Source: Oxytricha trifallax
Taxonomy: Eukaryota > Ciliophora > Spirotrichea > Sporadotrichida > Oxytrichidae
DNA: 64,000 nt
Reading direction: 5' to 3'
Assembly (NCBI GenBank): GCA_000711775.1
Contig: ARYC01018611.1
Coordinates: 1-64,000, forward strand
Below the pieces are notes generated by a model. It worked only from the letters and a program-made list of their open reading frames with translations. It had not been told where the DNA came from and made no database searches. Numbering within the stretch: position 1 is the first letter of the stretch; every line of letters begins with the position of its first letter. A program made the position numbers and the translations under genes. Shown here one piece after another: positions 12,020-23,680 of the stretch.

Positions 12020-13300
12020 GATTCTCAAAAACCAAACAGTGATTAATCACTTCTTACTTTTCGATATCTTTTTCACCATTGTTATTTCTCCTACTTTTCC
12101 TTAATGTTGTCTCTCAATTCTCTATTTTTCTTATACTTCTCTTCTCCTCAGCAATAAAGCATCTCTTTACTTTGGCTTCTTCCTCATTTTATGTTTATTA
12201 ATGGCTGCTTATTCCGCATTTATTATGGCTTCTTAACAATCAGGCATCCTTTAATTTCGGGCAAATGATTCTTAAGCTCTTTTAAATCTTATTCTTAGTT
12301 TTAAATTACTTTTTCCAACTTTTTTTTGTTAAATTTCTTCAAAACAAATTTATTCCAAGTATATATTTGTATTAATTGAGTGTTGTTATGATATCTCATT
12401 TCTTCATTCACTCTTAACCACGCTGATTTACTTTGTTGTTATTTTACTCTCATCATTTCTACTTCTTTCATTGGAAACATGATCTTCATATTTCCATTTC
12501 ATTAAACCCACTTCTGGTTTAGTACATCTAGATCCAATCTTTTCCAAAAATTTAGAGCTCCTGTTAACTAATCAATTCAATTGGTAATTAGGGAGAGCTA
12601 TATTTAACACCACAGTCTTCTAGGTTCATATTTATATATTTGTATCTGATTTAGTTACTATCTTCATAACTCAAATTCTCTGCTATCAGTTTCTATTATC
12701 TGCTAAATTCATCATATTCTTTTTCAGTATTGCTTTATTTTCCCAATCTCCTTGAGTGATACACCTCATCTTCTCTTTCTGGTTTTTTAATCTTGAGGAT
12801 CACCCCTTTCTAATAGTTACTTATGAATCCTAAATAATTAACTTTGATTAAGATTCCCTCAATTTCTAGTTGTTGCCTCCATCAGTAGCTATTATTCATA
12901 CAATAGTTCATAGTTTATATTTTCTTCTCTATCTATGAAAAATTGGGTGGCAGTAAAATTAAATAGTTCTCCATCATTAAGCTGAAATGCAATTCTTCAA
13001 TTTGCTTTATTAGAGATTAAATTGTACTTAACAATATGAACTTTCCTGGTAATATATTCCTATGTCTTCACTATTGATTGAACTCATCCAAATAGTATTT
13101 TTGTTTCTCCGACTATGGTCTTCCTCTACTCGTCTCCTTGTCGTAAGCCTTAGTATTCAAAACGCGCTAAGATACAGGCATATGAAGTTTTATTATAGGG
13201 ATTGATGAGTTTATTCATCAGTAATTTCTCCATTTTATTTCTGGTATTTAAGCAACAAGTTAAACTCGTACCAATAGAATTTACCAACGGTTCCTACCTT
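12020..13300 (-). pseudogene. Second minus-strand LINE remnant with C48-like block
   Basis: The minus strand at 12,606-12,627 reads 'NLEDCGVKYSSP', followed by a degenerate 'IFGKDWIQMYQ' (about 12,540). This aligns with 'EDCGILAIL...IFAKDWINMQ' of the 0-1.3 kb copy. Flanking sequence up to about 13,300 has the same higher-complexity texture but no intact motif. It is therefore the eroded 3' part of another copy, lying just upstream of the 6.7-11.7 kb element in the same orientation. Confidence 0.45.
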
Positions 13301-13737
13301 TTTAAAGAGTGGATAATCTTATCAAATTTTAAACATATTTACATCAGCTAAATAAATGAGATTCTTCAGCTTTATCTAAATGTATTTATGAACGAATTAA
13401 CTCGTACACATGTATTACTGTTTAACCTCTCTTTTTTTGTACTTCAATAACCTTCTTGTTGGTATTTGATTTTCCAATCTTTAACTTCCTCATAAACTCA
13501 TCGATTATTGAGAGCATATTCTCTAAATTAAATTGGGGGCATATCTAACTTAAATTGGGTCAAAGACGCATGCTTATTTTAAAATATCTCTTAGGACTGT
13601 GAACGCTTTATTTCATAAATTCTTTATTATTTATAATATAGGTGGGAATTAATAAAATAGAGATTCAAATTTAATAGAGATCTCTATTATTAATTGTGTG
13701 ATTTATATATGTGAAAAATACATTTGTTAGCTAGTCA

Positions 13738-14130
13738 CATATTAGGGTGCTTTCTTATACCGGAAAACTGTAGTCAGATTATGTTTTTTGTTAGGTGTCT
13801 GCTGTGCTAACAGTTCAACGGTGGGTCTGAATTATTTTGTTTTTGTTGTCCATGATGTTTGTGCATAGTCTAACGAATGGCTTCATGATGAATTGAACGA
13901 AGCATCTCTTGAGTACGGATCCATCATCCGCTTCTTTCAGTTTCGACCTAAGAGTAAGAATACGTGGCACTTCAGAACCAGTAGTTGTCTGTGCAATAAG
14001 AGTAGTACTGGTTTGTTCTTATGCCATGTCCCTGGCACTTTCTCTCCATCAGTATTTTCAGCATGTTGAGAAAGACAGTGTTGAGGAATTAATAGTAAGC
14101 ATTTACATTTCTGTCCTTCACACAATTAAT
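13738..14130. other. GC-richer segment of unknown nature
   Basis: A 390-base island of higher complexity between AT-rich flanks. Both strands show open frames; for example the plus strand reads 'FRPKSKNTWHFRTSSC', then 'CHVPGTFSPSVF', ending in TGA near 14,067. I considered a zinc-ribbon transposase fragment, but the Cys spacing does not fit. It may be an isolated macronuclear-destined segment. Strand is undecided. Confidence 0.25.
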
Positions 14131-15377
14131 TAGACTTATTTATAATATTATTATATAATTTAATCTTAATTAAATAATTAAATAGATTTAACTTGATCTA
14201 ATATCTAATTTAATTCAATGACATTTAAGCAATAACTATTAAATAAATTGCGTAAATTTGAATATAAGTATATATATGTATTTTTATAATTTAAAAATTG
14301 AATAAATAAAACAGCCTAAGTAAAAAAGTACATTTTCAATTAATAATGCATCCTTGAACCATCCAAAAAGAAATGTTCCCTTGATTTAATTCTGCTAAAT
14401 GAGTTTAATTTGTTTAGTTAGAATATCTTGTAAACATTCAATAAACAAGTTTGGAAATTACTGCATTTACTTTTACTATCTAACCTATGCTTTTTTCCTT
14501 ATTTTATAACTTTAAAAGATTCAACCTTATCTCATTAGACTTTATTCTTTTTAATTAGAACTTTCCATTTGGTGACTGCTAATTAATTTTAATTTTATTT
14601 TATTATCTTAATATAAATTCTCAGAAATCATTACTTTATTAACTCATTAGAGTTTTATTATTAAATCATGCTCATTTTGTTTCAGCATTTCTCTGTCAGA
14701 TTCTTAATTTACATTACTATTACCTTGGTCATCCTAATAGCAATCTTTTAACAGGTAAATAATATTCAAGCAGCTCCAAAGCTCTAATTTTCTATTTTAG
14801 CCAAATCATATTTTGTGATAACCTTAATTTAAGTTAAACTATGCATATCTATTGGTTCATTCTACCTTATTTGTTTCGAGAAACTATTCGGGTCAACTGT
14901 AGAACTCTTATTATATTAGATAATATATCTCATAAAACTTTATAGATACAGTGATACCACATACCATATGCCACGATTATACTTACTTTAGCTAATATTC
15001 ATCTTAGAATCGATCTTATTCTTCGTTATAGATAGATTCTTGTTCTTTCTCAGGGACTTCTCCTTCTGTTTAGCATCTATTTACTATTATTTTGGTTTTA
15101 TCAAATTTCTTAGATCATGGTTATATTACTAAGTACTTTATTTGGAATATAACTAGCAGTTTTATATGCTATACACTTTAACTGTGTTTAAATTTTCTCA
15201 ATTTCCTAAATATTTAAACATTTAGTTGTTGCTTGAGAAGTGTATTTATAAGTCATTACAGGCCTAGACTGAGTAACTATTATTGTGTCATTTACTGTTC
15301 AGTTCTTTGATCTGCTCAATCATTGGTAATCTACCATTTACGATTTCATTTCTTTCTGGGTATTTATAGATAGTTAT
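14131..15377. other. AT-rich stretch without recognisable gene
   Basis: No sustained frame under the ciliate code, no repeat and no RNA-like fold noticed. Confidence 0.55.
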
Positions 15378-15764
15378 TTATTAATAATAATAATAATAAT
15401 AATAAAAAATAATAATATGATTACATTGAGGTCTCTATGGGACAAGCCCTTTTCAATTAGTTTTTGTAAACTACGACTTCTGATCTTCTTCTTGAGACTT
15501 AGTTTCTCTATATACTTTCCAGTATTTTGTTTTCTTTTTCTTTTTCTTTTGGTATCTTGTCTCTTGTGTAGGATTAAAATTCCACTCATCTTTACTTTTG
15601 TGTTCAGAGTGGGTTATGTTGAAATACCATGAAGGAGTTTCATAGTATTGTTTTGTCTCTTCTCAGAGTTGAATTTTTCTATAGGTGGTTTTTATCCTTA
15701 CCCTTTTCAAAACATTAATCAATGACCTGATGTTTTCAATATCGGATTGAAATATATCCACATT

Positions 15765-16655
15765 TCATGTGGTAAGGTGGTAGCTTTTGTCATGGATTAT
15801 AATCATTTTTGCCAAACTTATAATTCTCTCGTCACTAATAGATATTTTATCATATTCATTAGTTAAAAGTCTATGATATAGCTTATGAGGTTACTATTTT
15901 ATTATCTTAGGCATATGTTGGGGTAGGTAGTTTCTGGCAAGAATCTGATCAGATTTTGAATATATACCGATGTGTGACGTATTAGTAGTGTGAGCTTAAA
16001 TATTTAAGAAAGATGACGTATCACTATTTAGCAGTGAAAAACTTGAGGAGACCTCTTAAATATGGTCTTAGCTCTTTTTGATAAAATCAGGTTCGCTTTG
16101 AATTGTTTCCATCTAGTGTGTTAAGTTAGAGTTATTACTAGACTGTTTTTTGAGTATTTCTTCTTATGGGGTATTTAATATGTGCGGATTAATTTTTCCC
16201 GAATTTATAGATTACTCATCTATATGTAATATGGAGATGGGGTTTTGTTGGCCTTGTTTCTGGGTGATGGGAAGAGGAGATTAGGTTAAAGGGCTTTCCG
16301 TTCTTCCAGAGTTGTTGAACCTTCTGTTGTACGGTAATTTGTTTCTCTCCTTTTACTTTAAGTCTTTATCGAATTGTTATTGTTTAAGTTTTTGGAATTC
16401 AATCTTCTCCTTTTAAAGTTAGTTTATTTACTCCTGGATTTGTGCTTCTTTGAGTTAAATGTATTTAGTAGGTACATCAAGACCTGTATGAGAGTAGTAG
16501 TGAGGCATGAACTGAAAGTTAGGTGTTAAGTCTTAGCTGTCAAAGGAGCAGTCGTCTTCTTCATCACTCCAATCATTTGAGTCTTAAAGAGCTAGTTTCT
16601 CTTTGTTCTTTGCTATGATGTAGTTAATTGGATAGGGTATGTTTAGTTTATCATT
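15765..16655 (-). CDS. Long unknown ORF of type-2 element copy A (about 295 codons)
   Basis: A single TGA-free frame of about 295 codons, ending at TGA 15765-15767. It has an acidic start ('DSNDWSDEEDDCSFDSQD', about 16,540-16,590), a Gln/Lys-rich coiled segment ('LKEAQIQEQINQLQREK') and a hydrophobic/basic end ('ISDERIISLAKMIIIHDKSY'). The frame resumes after the TGA in a shifted frame ('VDIFQSDIENIRSLINVLK') towards the shared 3' block. The acidic NDW-S motif aligns with 34.4 kb, where Trp is replaced by TGA. The length without TGA is unusual for this neighbourhood and supports coding origin. Function unknown. Confidence 0.5.
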
Positions 16656-16925
16656 GATGTTTAGGGGGATCTTCGTCGCCTTCTTCCCAATCGTAGTTAT
16701 ACTCAAAAGATTCTTCGTCATTGGGAATCTCTTGATCGAGCAAGTTTTATAAATTATTTTGCTCTACTTGTTTGGGAGTTAATTCTCCACTTAGTAAGTT
16801 TAGTGGAGAGTAAAGTCTGCCGAAATCGATCAGACATTGATTGTAAGCAATCTCAAAACTTCCTTCAGGATCTTAAAAGAAGTCCTGGTAACAAATTAAT
16901 TTAGGTTATCCTTGTGAGTTAAGTC
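16651..16925 (-). CDS. Acidic ORF of type-2 element copy A
   Basis: Open under the ciliate code between TGA codons, ending at TGA 16651-16653. The product starts 'DRLNSQGQPKLICYQDFFQD', includes 'FEIAYNQCLIDFGRLYSPLN' and ends in a strongly acidic stretch ('EYNYDWEEGDEDPPKHQ'). It continues in another frame into the next ORF, so a frameshift probably separates what was one protein. No domain recognised. Confidence 0.4.
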
Positions 16926-16935
16926 GGTCATCTCA

Positions 16936-17754
16936 CAAGCTAACTTCTAATTTAATAATTAGTTATTAAGTATGTTTTTAGAATTGCTATAGTAGTTGAT
17001 TGAGATAGAGCATATGTTCAGTCACAAGTATTTTGCTTATTGCATTTTTTAGATATCTTCTATAACTTCTACTCTTTTAAATTTCTAACGTCCGTACGCC
17101 GTCGTTTTATATTCTCAAGATTAATTTTCTTTCTTCATTAATTGTATTACCTTTCATTAGTAAAGCTTACATCATTGTTAAGGATATAGTCATTTAACAA
17201 GAAATATTAAAACTTTAATGCTATTTTTGTCATTGCGCAACTTCTTTCTTATATTCCCTTCTAACATTACGTTTTAGAGTTGTAATAATTGTTGTTGATA
17301 CCATTTATGTTTCAATTTTATACTCATTCATTCAGGTAATAAACTTTGGTGTCAGTTCCTGCCTTTGCTTTACTTTACCAGTTATTGATCAAACTATTTT
17401 GTATTTACTTTTCAAAGTCTTTTTCTGAGAGTTTTCTTTCTTCCTTAAAGTTTTAAATATGAAATTATTGATAATTTATATAGTAAACAGGCCCAAATAA
17501 TTATATATTTTTGTATTATTTAATATTTATCTATTTTAGTTTTATTAAATATAAATTTTATTTACCAATATATATTAAAAAATAATAGATAATATATTCA
17601 AATGCTTTTTTAGATTCAGACAAATTATATTAATTATTAATAGATTATTTCAACCTATAATTAAATACATTATATTTAAATTGTAAGAAGAAATTGGTTT
17701 TCTGACATTGAGATTAATAATTGTGTGAAAATACTAGATATAAATATGAAAATA
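16936..17754. other. AT-rich gap between two type-2 copies
   Basis: The first 500 bases are moderately complex but have no sustained frame; the rest is AT-rich with poly(A/T) runs. Nothing else seen. Confidence 0.5.
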
Positions 17755-17829
17755 ACAATAATAATTAATAATAATAATAATTTGATCATATTTAGGCCTC
17801 TGGGGACCCCCGATCAATAATATGTTTTT

Positions 17830-18605
17830 GTATATTTAAGGGAATAGCCCTTTTAATTATTAAAGCTCTTGATATGGAGCACATAAGCATTCGTAGCCTT
17901 TGTATGATACCTTCATGTCAGAGAATTTCTTCGTGTCTCGTCTTTCTTCAAAGTTCCTGAGGTTTAGTATAGCTCTTTTGGCTCCTCTCAGTAGTAAGTG
18001 GTCTGCTGTTTCTGATAATTATCTGGCCCCAATTCTAAGTTTGAGTTCGTCAATTAATTCTTGAACTAGTTCCTCATAGTACTCTATTTCATTGCTGCTT
18101 TAGAATCTGTAAATATTGTTGAGTATTCCTTTTACATCCAAGTTGGTACTTATGTTTTTATTCATGATCGAATATCCCAAAGTACTTGCCATTCTGTCTA
18201 TCCAGGCTTTAGTAAGTATGGAGAGTCTTTTTTAATGTTCCCAGGTGCAAATGTGTGCAGCGAGGTAGCAAGATTATTAGAGTAATATATTGTCTGGTTC
18301 TGCAATTTTATTACCTACTAGTACCTAGTAATTGTCCTTGAGTTTAGAGTAGGTATCTAAGCCTATTTCATTTTATAGATCTTTATCATCAAAGGGGTTT
18401 AATAGAATTTGCCTTATCTCCTAGTACAAAAAGAGATTTGTGTTGGGGTTATTGATCATTTCTTGGAGTATGTCGGTTTTGTTATCGTTAAGATAGAGTT
18501 GAATCTATACTGTCTTGTCGTTGATAACTCTGGTTACTCCATAGTTGTAGGCTTTTTGGTCATATTTAACCTTTAATATTCATCCCAGTGGGGAAGCTAT
18601 AGATT
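17830..18605 (-). CDS. Type-2 protein, downstream segment (copy B)
   Basis: About 240 codons in one frame after the shift, apart from one TGA near 18,580. It includes 'KAYNYGVTRVINDKTVQIQL', 'CYLAAHICTWEHQKRLSIL', 'YYEELVQELIDELKLRIGAR' and 'GAKRAILNLRNFEERRDT', and ends near 'CLCAPYQELQQLKGLFP'. The reading then runs into the conserved 3' block. The composition is that of a soluble helical protein. No catalytic motif recognised. Confidence 0.45.
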
Positions 18606-18609
18606 TTAA

Positions 18610-19345
18610 AAATCTTATGGTTATTGGACCTTTTTTAGTAGGACGTCAAAGCACATTCTCTGAATGTGTTGGGATGGTGTGGCCAGGATTAGACTTCTAT
18701 CTATTAGTTTACATAAGTTCGTGTAATATTTATTCATATTCTCTATGTTTTGTCTAATTAAGTCGTCATGAAAGATGTTTGTGAAGTCTCTGTGTTCTCT
18801 TTAAATATAATCAATAGTCCCTGCTATTGTTTTTATTTGATTGTCAATTTCTGGTCGGAAAATACTGTTCAGAATCTGTTTTGGTTTTATTTAGTATTAT
18901 ATATCCTACCGATCTGTGATGTCATAGGGTTATTTCCTTATGGGGAGGTTTAGGTGAATGCCGTTGATCAACCCGACTAGGTCTTTGATAGTTTTCCAAA
19001 TTTTTGTGTCTATCCTTTAGATAAGTCTGTGTTGGAATATTTAGTAGCTAAAAAGAAATTTTATCATTTCATGCTAGTTTGAGAAGTACATCGCTGGGAC
19101 ACCTTAGTAATATTTTTGACTAACTATGCATGCGCAGTAAAGTCTTTGTAGGATTCTGACCTGGAAAGGTTTTAGGAGTATAACTCCTTGAGAACTTTTA
19201 TTTAGGTACCTAAAGAGTTATGGAAAATTACTATCCTTTAACTCTCTATGGCTATACTCACTAATTATTTTTTCTAGGTGTGGTCTAAGTGCATCTGATT
19301 TGTAGATGATTTTCTTTCCTTTAGAGTTCCTCTGTAGTGAGTGCA
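18610..19345 (-). CDS. Type-2 protein, upstream segment (copy B)
   Basis: About 240 codons free of TGA on the minus strand, beginning 'GKKIIYKSDALRPHLEKIIS'. It continues through 'PFQVRILQRLYCACIVSQKY' and 'IKTIAGTIDYIQREHRDF' to 'IDRSLILATPSQHIQRMCFD'. Mostly alpha-helical character; Cys residues are scattered with no zinc-finger spacing. The segment 'IKTIAGTID...KYYTNLC' is similar in pattern to 'IIKLAKYQQEIS...KYFKC' in copy C. Function unknown. Confidence 0.45.
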
Positions 19346-19467
19346 TATATTCAATCTTAGTAAAAATAATTTTTATTTTCTTTTTGTTTTATATATTGAA
19401 AATAACAATATGAGATCTTTCCAAATAACATGAGATATGGATATAAAAGTTTATTTACCTTCATAAA

Positions 19468-19809
19468 ATGTATATCAGTAGACAATGTATAATAAATTTG
19501 CTTAATTTAAGGTTATCTGATAAATTTTTATCACCCTCTACTGATGACTTGAAACCCATAAAATTCTATGTCAAACATACTCACCCATTGATCAAATCCA
19601 ATAATATAACTCAAATTGAATATATCTTTTCTTTGCTTTCTAAGAAGATACGACTATTTCTTTTTTATATTCGTGTTTGGCAGTATTAAAATATCCAATG
19701 CAATAACAAAAGGAATGCTTGTAAGATATATGATGTGAAGTTTAAATTTAGTAAGGAGAAATATAGAAATAAATAAATGAATGATAAAAAAACTATAAGT
19801 CTTAAATGA
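19468..19809 (+). CDS. Small anonymous ORF (113 codons)
   Basis: ATG at 19468, TGA at 19807-19809, with Gln readings of several TAA/TAG. The product begins 'MYISRQCIINLLNLRLSDKF' and ends in a Lys-rich tail. It lies in AT-rich DNA directly upstream of type-2 copy B on the other strand. No family recognised; it may be a chance frame or an isolated gene segment. Confidence 0.25.
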
Positions 19810-19814
19810 AAAAT

Positions 19815-20400
19815 TATTTTTTATTTTTTAATTAAAATAAAAAGATTTTAATAAAAATTATTTTGTTAGTATATTAAATAAATACATATACTTTAATTAA
19901 GTTCAATTATAAATATATTTATGCTATTTCAAACTAATAAAAAGATAATAAGAAATAATAATGAGAAATATTAATAAGGCATATATATATAAATAAAAAC
20001 GATATAATTTGGATTAAAAATATAATTGATAATTAAATGATAAATGACTTTTAAACGTATAAATATTACAGTTAAAACAAAATACATCAAATAATCATAA
20101 TTATTACTCATTATATGACAAAGAAATAATACAGAGTAATATAATTTAAATAAATAAAGAATAAATGATAAAAAAAATAAATTATAAATTCTTAAAAATT
20201 AGATTAAACAACGAAGTCGTTATAAATAAAATAAAGTATGATTAGTATAATCAATAATTATTGGAAAAAAATACTTAGCAAAAAAAAATTAAAAATAAAT
20301 TTGGGCTAAATAAAAAATAAATACATGCAACTAATAACATAAATAAAAAATATAATTGTAAAATAACAATAAAAGTTAATAAGGAATGTCATGCTATTTA
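19815..20400. other. Very AT-rich stretch without gene
   Basis: Dense A-runs and no frame of note. Confidence 0.6.
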
Positions 20401-20420
20401 CACTTTGATGTCTGTCCTCG

Positions 20421-20830
20421 TATCTCTAAAAGTACTTATCTGCTGATGATTTAAGATATACAATACTAAAGAGGAGCTCAAAGGACTATGATTAACAGCT
20501 CCCCACACCCAGATGAGTTTTCTAAGGTTCTAAGAAATGATAACAAATTATATGAGGATTTGGAATCATAAATCTAAAAAGATAAATTTCTCAAGATTTT
20601 TAAAACACTTAAAAACTGCTCAAAAAGGCCATTTTTGCCTATTTTCAATGAATTTCATCATTTATATAAATTATAATATTTCTATCAATTTTGGACTTTA
20701 AAGCCATTTTTACAGTTTTCGATAAGTTTATCCACGCAAATGTTGTAAGATGCAATCTGGGTATTTAGAGATCAGGGAACAATAGTAAACTACTTAGAGA
20801 GCAGTCGAAGAAGAAATGAAGGTTATCTGA
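20421..20830. repeat. Tandem repeat unit 1 (about 410 bp)
   Basis: First of two direct copies. The run from AAAAACTGCT at 20611 to GGTTATCTGA at 20830 is almost identical to 21091-21310, offset by exactly 480 bases with very few mismatches. The preceding half (TATCTCTAAAAGTACT at 20421) is conserved more loosely. It has no open frame, and palindromic character is weak. Possibly a germline interspersed repeat duplicated in tandem. Confidence 0.8.
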
Positions 20831-20890
20831 GGACTTTTCCCTGTCACAAAAAACGATGCCAATCACTCTTTCTTTAGCTTGAAGCCAAGC

Positions 20891-21310
20891 TATCTCTAAA
20901 AGTACTCATTTGGTGAAGCCCTAAGGTAGTTAGTTTGAAAGATGAGCTCAAAAAACTATGATTAACAGCTCCCCACACCTGGATCATTTGCCTAGGACTC
21001 TGTTTGGATGATAGAAGATCTACCTAGATTTGGCATTTTCACTTTCTCAATTTTTTAAATCTTGATTTTTTCATGAATTTTTAAACACTTAAAAACTGCT
21101 TAAAAAGGCCATTTTTGCCTATTTTCACTGAATTTCATCATTTATATAAATTATAATATTTCTATCAATTTTGGACTTTAAAGCCATTTTTACAGTTTTC
21201 GATAAGTTTTTCCACGCAAATGTTGTAAGATGCAATCTGGGTATTTAGAGATCAGGGAACAATAGTAGACTACTTAGAGAGCAGTCGAAGAAGAAATGAA
21301 GGTTATCTGA
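20891..21310. repeat. Tandem repeat unit 2 (about 420 bp)
   Basis: Second copy of the unit at 20421-20830. The downstream 220 bases are near identical; the upstream 200 bases are diverged but share islands such as AACAGCTCCCCACACC. The difference in conservation between the halves suggests gene conversion or a functional core in the downstream half. Confidence 0.8.
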
Positions 21311-21319
21311 TGTCTTTTT

Positions 21320-22165
21320 CATTTACAATAGTACAAGATATTTAATCTCCTATTATGGTTTTTTTAAATGAAATTTCAAATTTATAGATTACTTTAGTTT
21401 TTAAAATTAGGATTTTGAACAATTATAATAAAAACTCATTATTTTTGTCTAATTATTATATAATTTGGGCTTTACATAAACTATTTTCTCAATTAAAAAT
21501 CTTATAAATAATCTTATTAGCATTTACCATATATTTTTTTAGTTTAATCATTTTTTTAATACTATCATTTATTATAAATTTTAATAGTCTTAACCATTTT
21601 TTATTTCTTAATTTACCTTAGGGGAATTTATCTTATTTAACTTATATATTTTTACACTTTTTTAGCTTTAGATATAAATTTCTTTAGTGTTATATGATTT
21701 AATTTTCATTTAATTAAAGGTTTTATATCGAGATTACTAGAAATTATAAAACTATTCTTTAATGTATAAGTCGAAACTGAGTTTTATAGAATATTAGCCT
21801 TTAACAGCAAAGATTTATTACAAACATAATCAGAACAGTACAGAGAGGTATTTACATTATATATCGAACTATCTGACATAAAAATCTTCAAGACTCTTTT
21901 AAATATTAAATTATTCAAATATTATCTTAGAGGCTATAATAATTTATTGTTAATTTAATTTCATCTGATCTATTAACGATTAAGTCAAGGAACTTTGATT
22001 CATATAAATATATATATATATACTGATATTTTTGATTAGTTCTATTAATTAGATGTGCAACATACCTATAATTATTATCATGGTTGGTTTCTATTTCAAT
22101 TTAAAGGAGATAGATTAAATACCAATACGGAGACAATCTTATGTTAATTAGATCATTTGAGACTA
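21320..22165. other. AT-rich stretch without gene
   Basis: No frame or repeat of note, apart from a short (TA)n run near 22,010. Confidence 0.55.
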
Positions 22166-22989
22166 ACTTACCTCACATTGGCGCTAGTAAGACTGAAAAC
22201 TAAATATCAGTCATTAATATGATGGACAATTATAAAACAGTCAAGAAAACAGAAGCAAAAAAATTGATGTTAAAAAATATTCTTAGAAGAGAGATAAAAG
22301 ATACAATTAATAGATCTAGAATTTTTTAAGAACAGAACTTTTTCATTGGAAATTATAAAAGTAAAACAATGCTATTAATCTTTTTCATAAATATTTACAA
22401 TAGGAATTAATTGAAGAAACAAAATTGCATATTTAAACTCAAAAAAACAGTGAAATGAAGCCATCTTAGGTTTGAAACTTTGAATAGAAAAAATGATATG
22501 AGGAGATTGTTATACCGATAAAAAAGATTTACAAAATAAAGAAATAAACTGAACTTAGAATAGGATTAACAATAAACTGAGAAGGAATTCAACCCAGTAA
22601 TTATACCAGAAAATAAATATATTAATATAACAATGAATTATCCAGGATAATAGATGTCAAGGTATAATCCCACAAATATTTAGAAAAATTAGCATAAAAA
22701 ACGAAGAAAACAAATAAAGATTTTAAATTAAATATAAATTGCATCTAAGAATGTGATTTATCAGGATAGATTTTATGGAAACATCTCATCAAAATCAGAT
22801 GCACTCAGGGATACAGTAAGCAAAATGATAGCTGATTGGAGAAACTTTTTTGGAATTTTCCTCAATATATTAAAGTAAGAAAAACTGATACCTCGAAGCA
22901 AAAATTTAGGAAAATCATATCTTGAGTTATTGAATATAAAAGTAATAGAAGTAAAGTCGAGAATGTGATTGGGAACAACATTTATGCTT

Positions 22990-23680
22990 AACAATGCTTA
23001 CTACTTCAAATAGGAAACTATTAGAATGGTTTGAAAAATAATATGAGCACTCATATCAATATAATTTTGGACCACATAAATTAATCAAGGTGGAAGAGCA
23101 AAGATAAATATGCCTAAGCATTTAGAGATTTGTAAAAGGTGTCTGCCTTCGTTTGGAAAGACAAACTGATGAGCAGACTACATTAAATAGCTCAAACAAA
23201 GTAAGATCGATATATAATTAAACTAAACAATTGAGGAACTATATAATAATAATAATAATAATAATATTCCGTATGAGTGGAGAAATTGAAGGCAAGAAAG
23301 ATATGGTATAAGAAAGTAAACTATCTCCGATACTGTTCAACATATATTTACAATATGCATTATAATTTTAAAAGGAACTGGTGTCATTGATTGAATATGG
23401 AAATCTACTGGCTTTTGAGTCGACTTAGTCATAATAATAATAAATATTGAAAAGAGCAATGGTGTATTTAATGATTATAGAGATATCACAAAACAACTTG
23501 TAATTAAACACGAAGAAAATCCAATTCATGAGCGATGTGAAGGGATTTAAGGAGATAGGTGAAGTATAGGAGAAGAACAAGGTTTAAGAGATCAAATATT
23601 TTGGGCTTTAGTTTGCTTGGAAACTAAAGGATATACTAAAATAGCTTAGTAGGATATTAAAATAAAAATGTTTTTATCAA
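22990..23680 (+). pseudogene. Reverse-transcriptase relic
   Basis: Motif A-like 'VSAFVWKDKLMSRLHQIA' (about 23,135-23,190), motif B/LFN block 'SKLSPILFNIYLQYAL' (about 23,316-23,365), and the motif C position reading 'LLAFEST' where the 9.6-kb copy has LLAFADD. Then come 'NTKKIQFM' and 'EIKYFGLQFAWKLK' (about 23,505-23,630), matching the usual post-palm motifs. Loss of the two aspartates shows it is catalytically dead. Confidence 0.65.
23242..23265. repeat. TAA/AAT microsatellite
   Basis: About eight trinucleotide units inside the RT relic, interrupting it between motif A and motif B. Confidence 0.8.

Larger units (their letters stand above)
15378..16935 (-). mobile_element. Type-2 element, copy A (internally shortened)
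   Basis: Read on the minus strand. It begins with acidic and Gln-rich ORFs and ends with a conserved 3' block whose plus-strand form (15,415-15,450) reads TTGAGGTCTCTATGGGAC. That block adjoins an AAT/TAA microsatellite at 15,378-15,418. The same 3' block next to similar microsatellite ends copies B (17.8 kb) and C (37.6 kb). The N-terminal part resembles copy C at 34.4 kb. A shared 3' end plus variable 5' part suggests spread by reverse transcription. The protein family is unknown. Confidence 0.5.
17755..19385 (-). mobile_element. Type-2 element, copy B (5'-truncated, long coding region)
   Basis: The minus-strand coding region runs almost continuously from about 19,345 to 17,830. It ends at the conserved 3' block (plus strand 17,787-17,815, TTAGGCCTCTGGGGACCCCC), followed by AAT/TAA microsatellite at 17,755-17,786. 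One frame change occurs in an A6 run near 18,630, and one TGA near 18,580 sits between 'ASPLG' and 'ILKVKYDQK'. The product is a large, helical, charged protein with no reverse-transcriptase, integrase or helicase motif that I can find. Part of it resembles copy C at 36.5-36.7 kb. Confidence 0.5.

Noticed and set aside
13909..14067. Zinc-ribbon transposase fragment
   Set aside because: The Cys spacing (C-L-C ... C-H) does not match the CxxC...CxxC ribbon and no DDE motif follows.
20421..21310. CRISPR-like or satellite array
   Set aside because: Only two long copies with no short regular spacers.
22773..22994. Minus-strand 74-codon ORF
   Set aside because: Lies antisense to the plus-strand LINE relic and has no motif; treated as a shadow.
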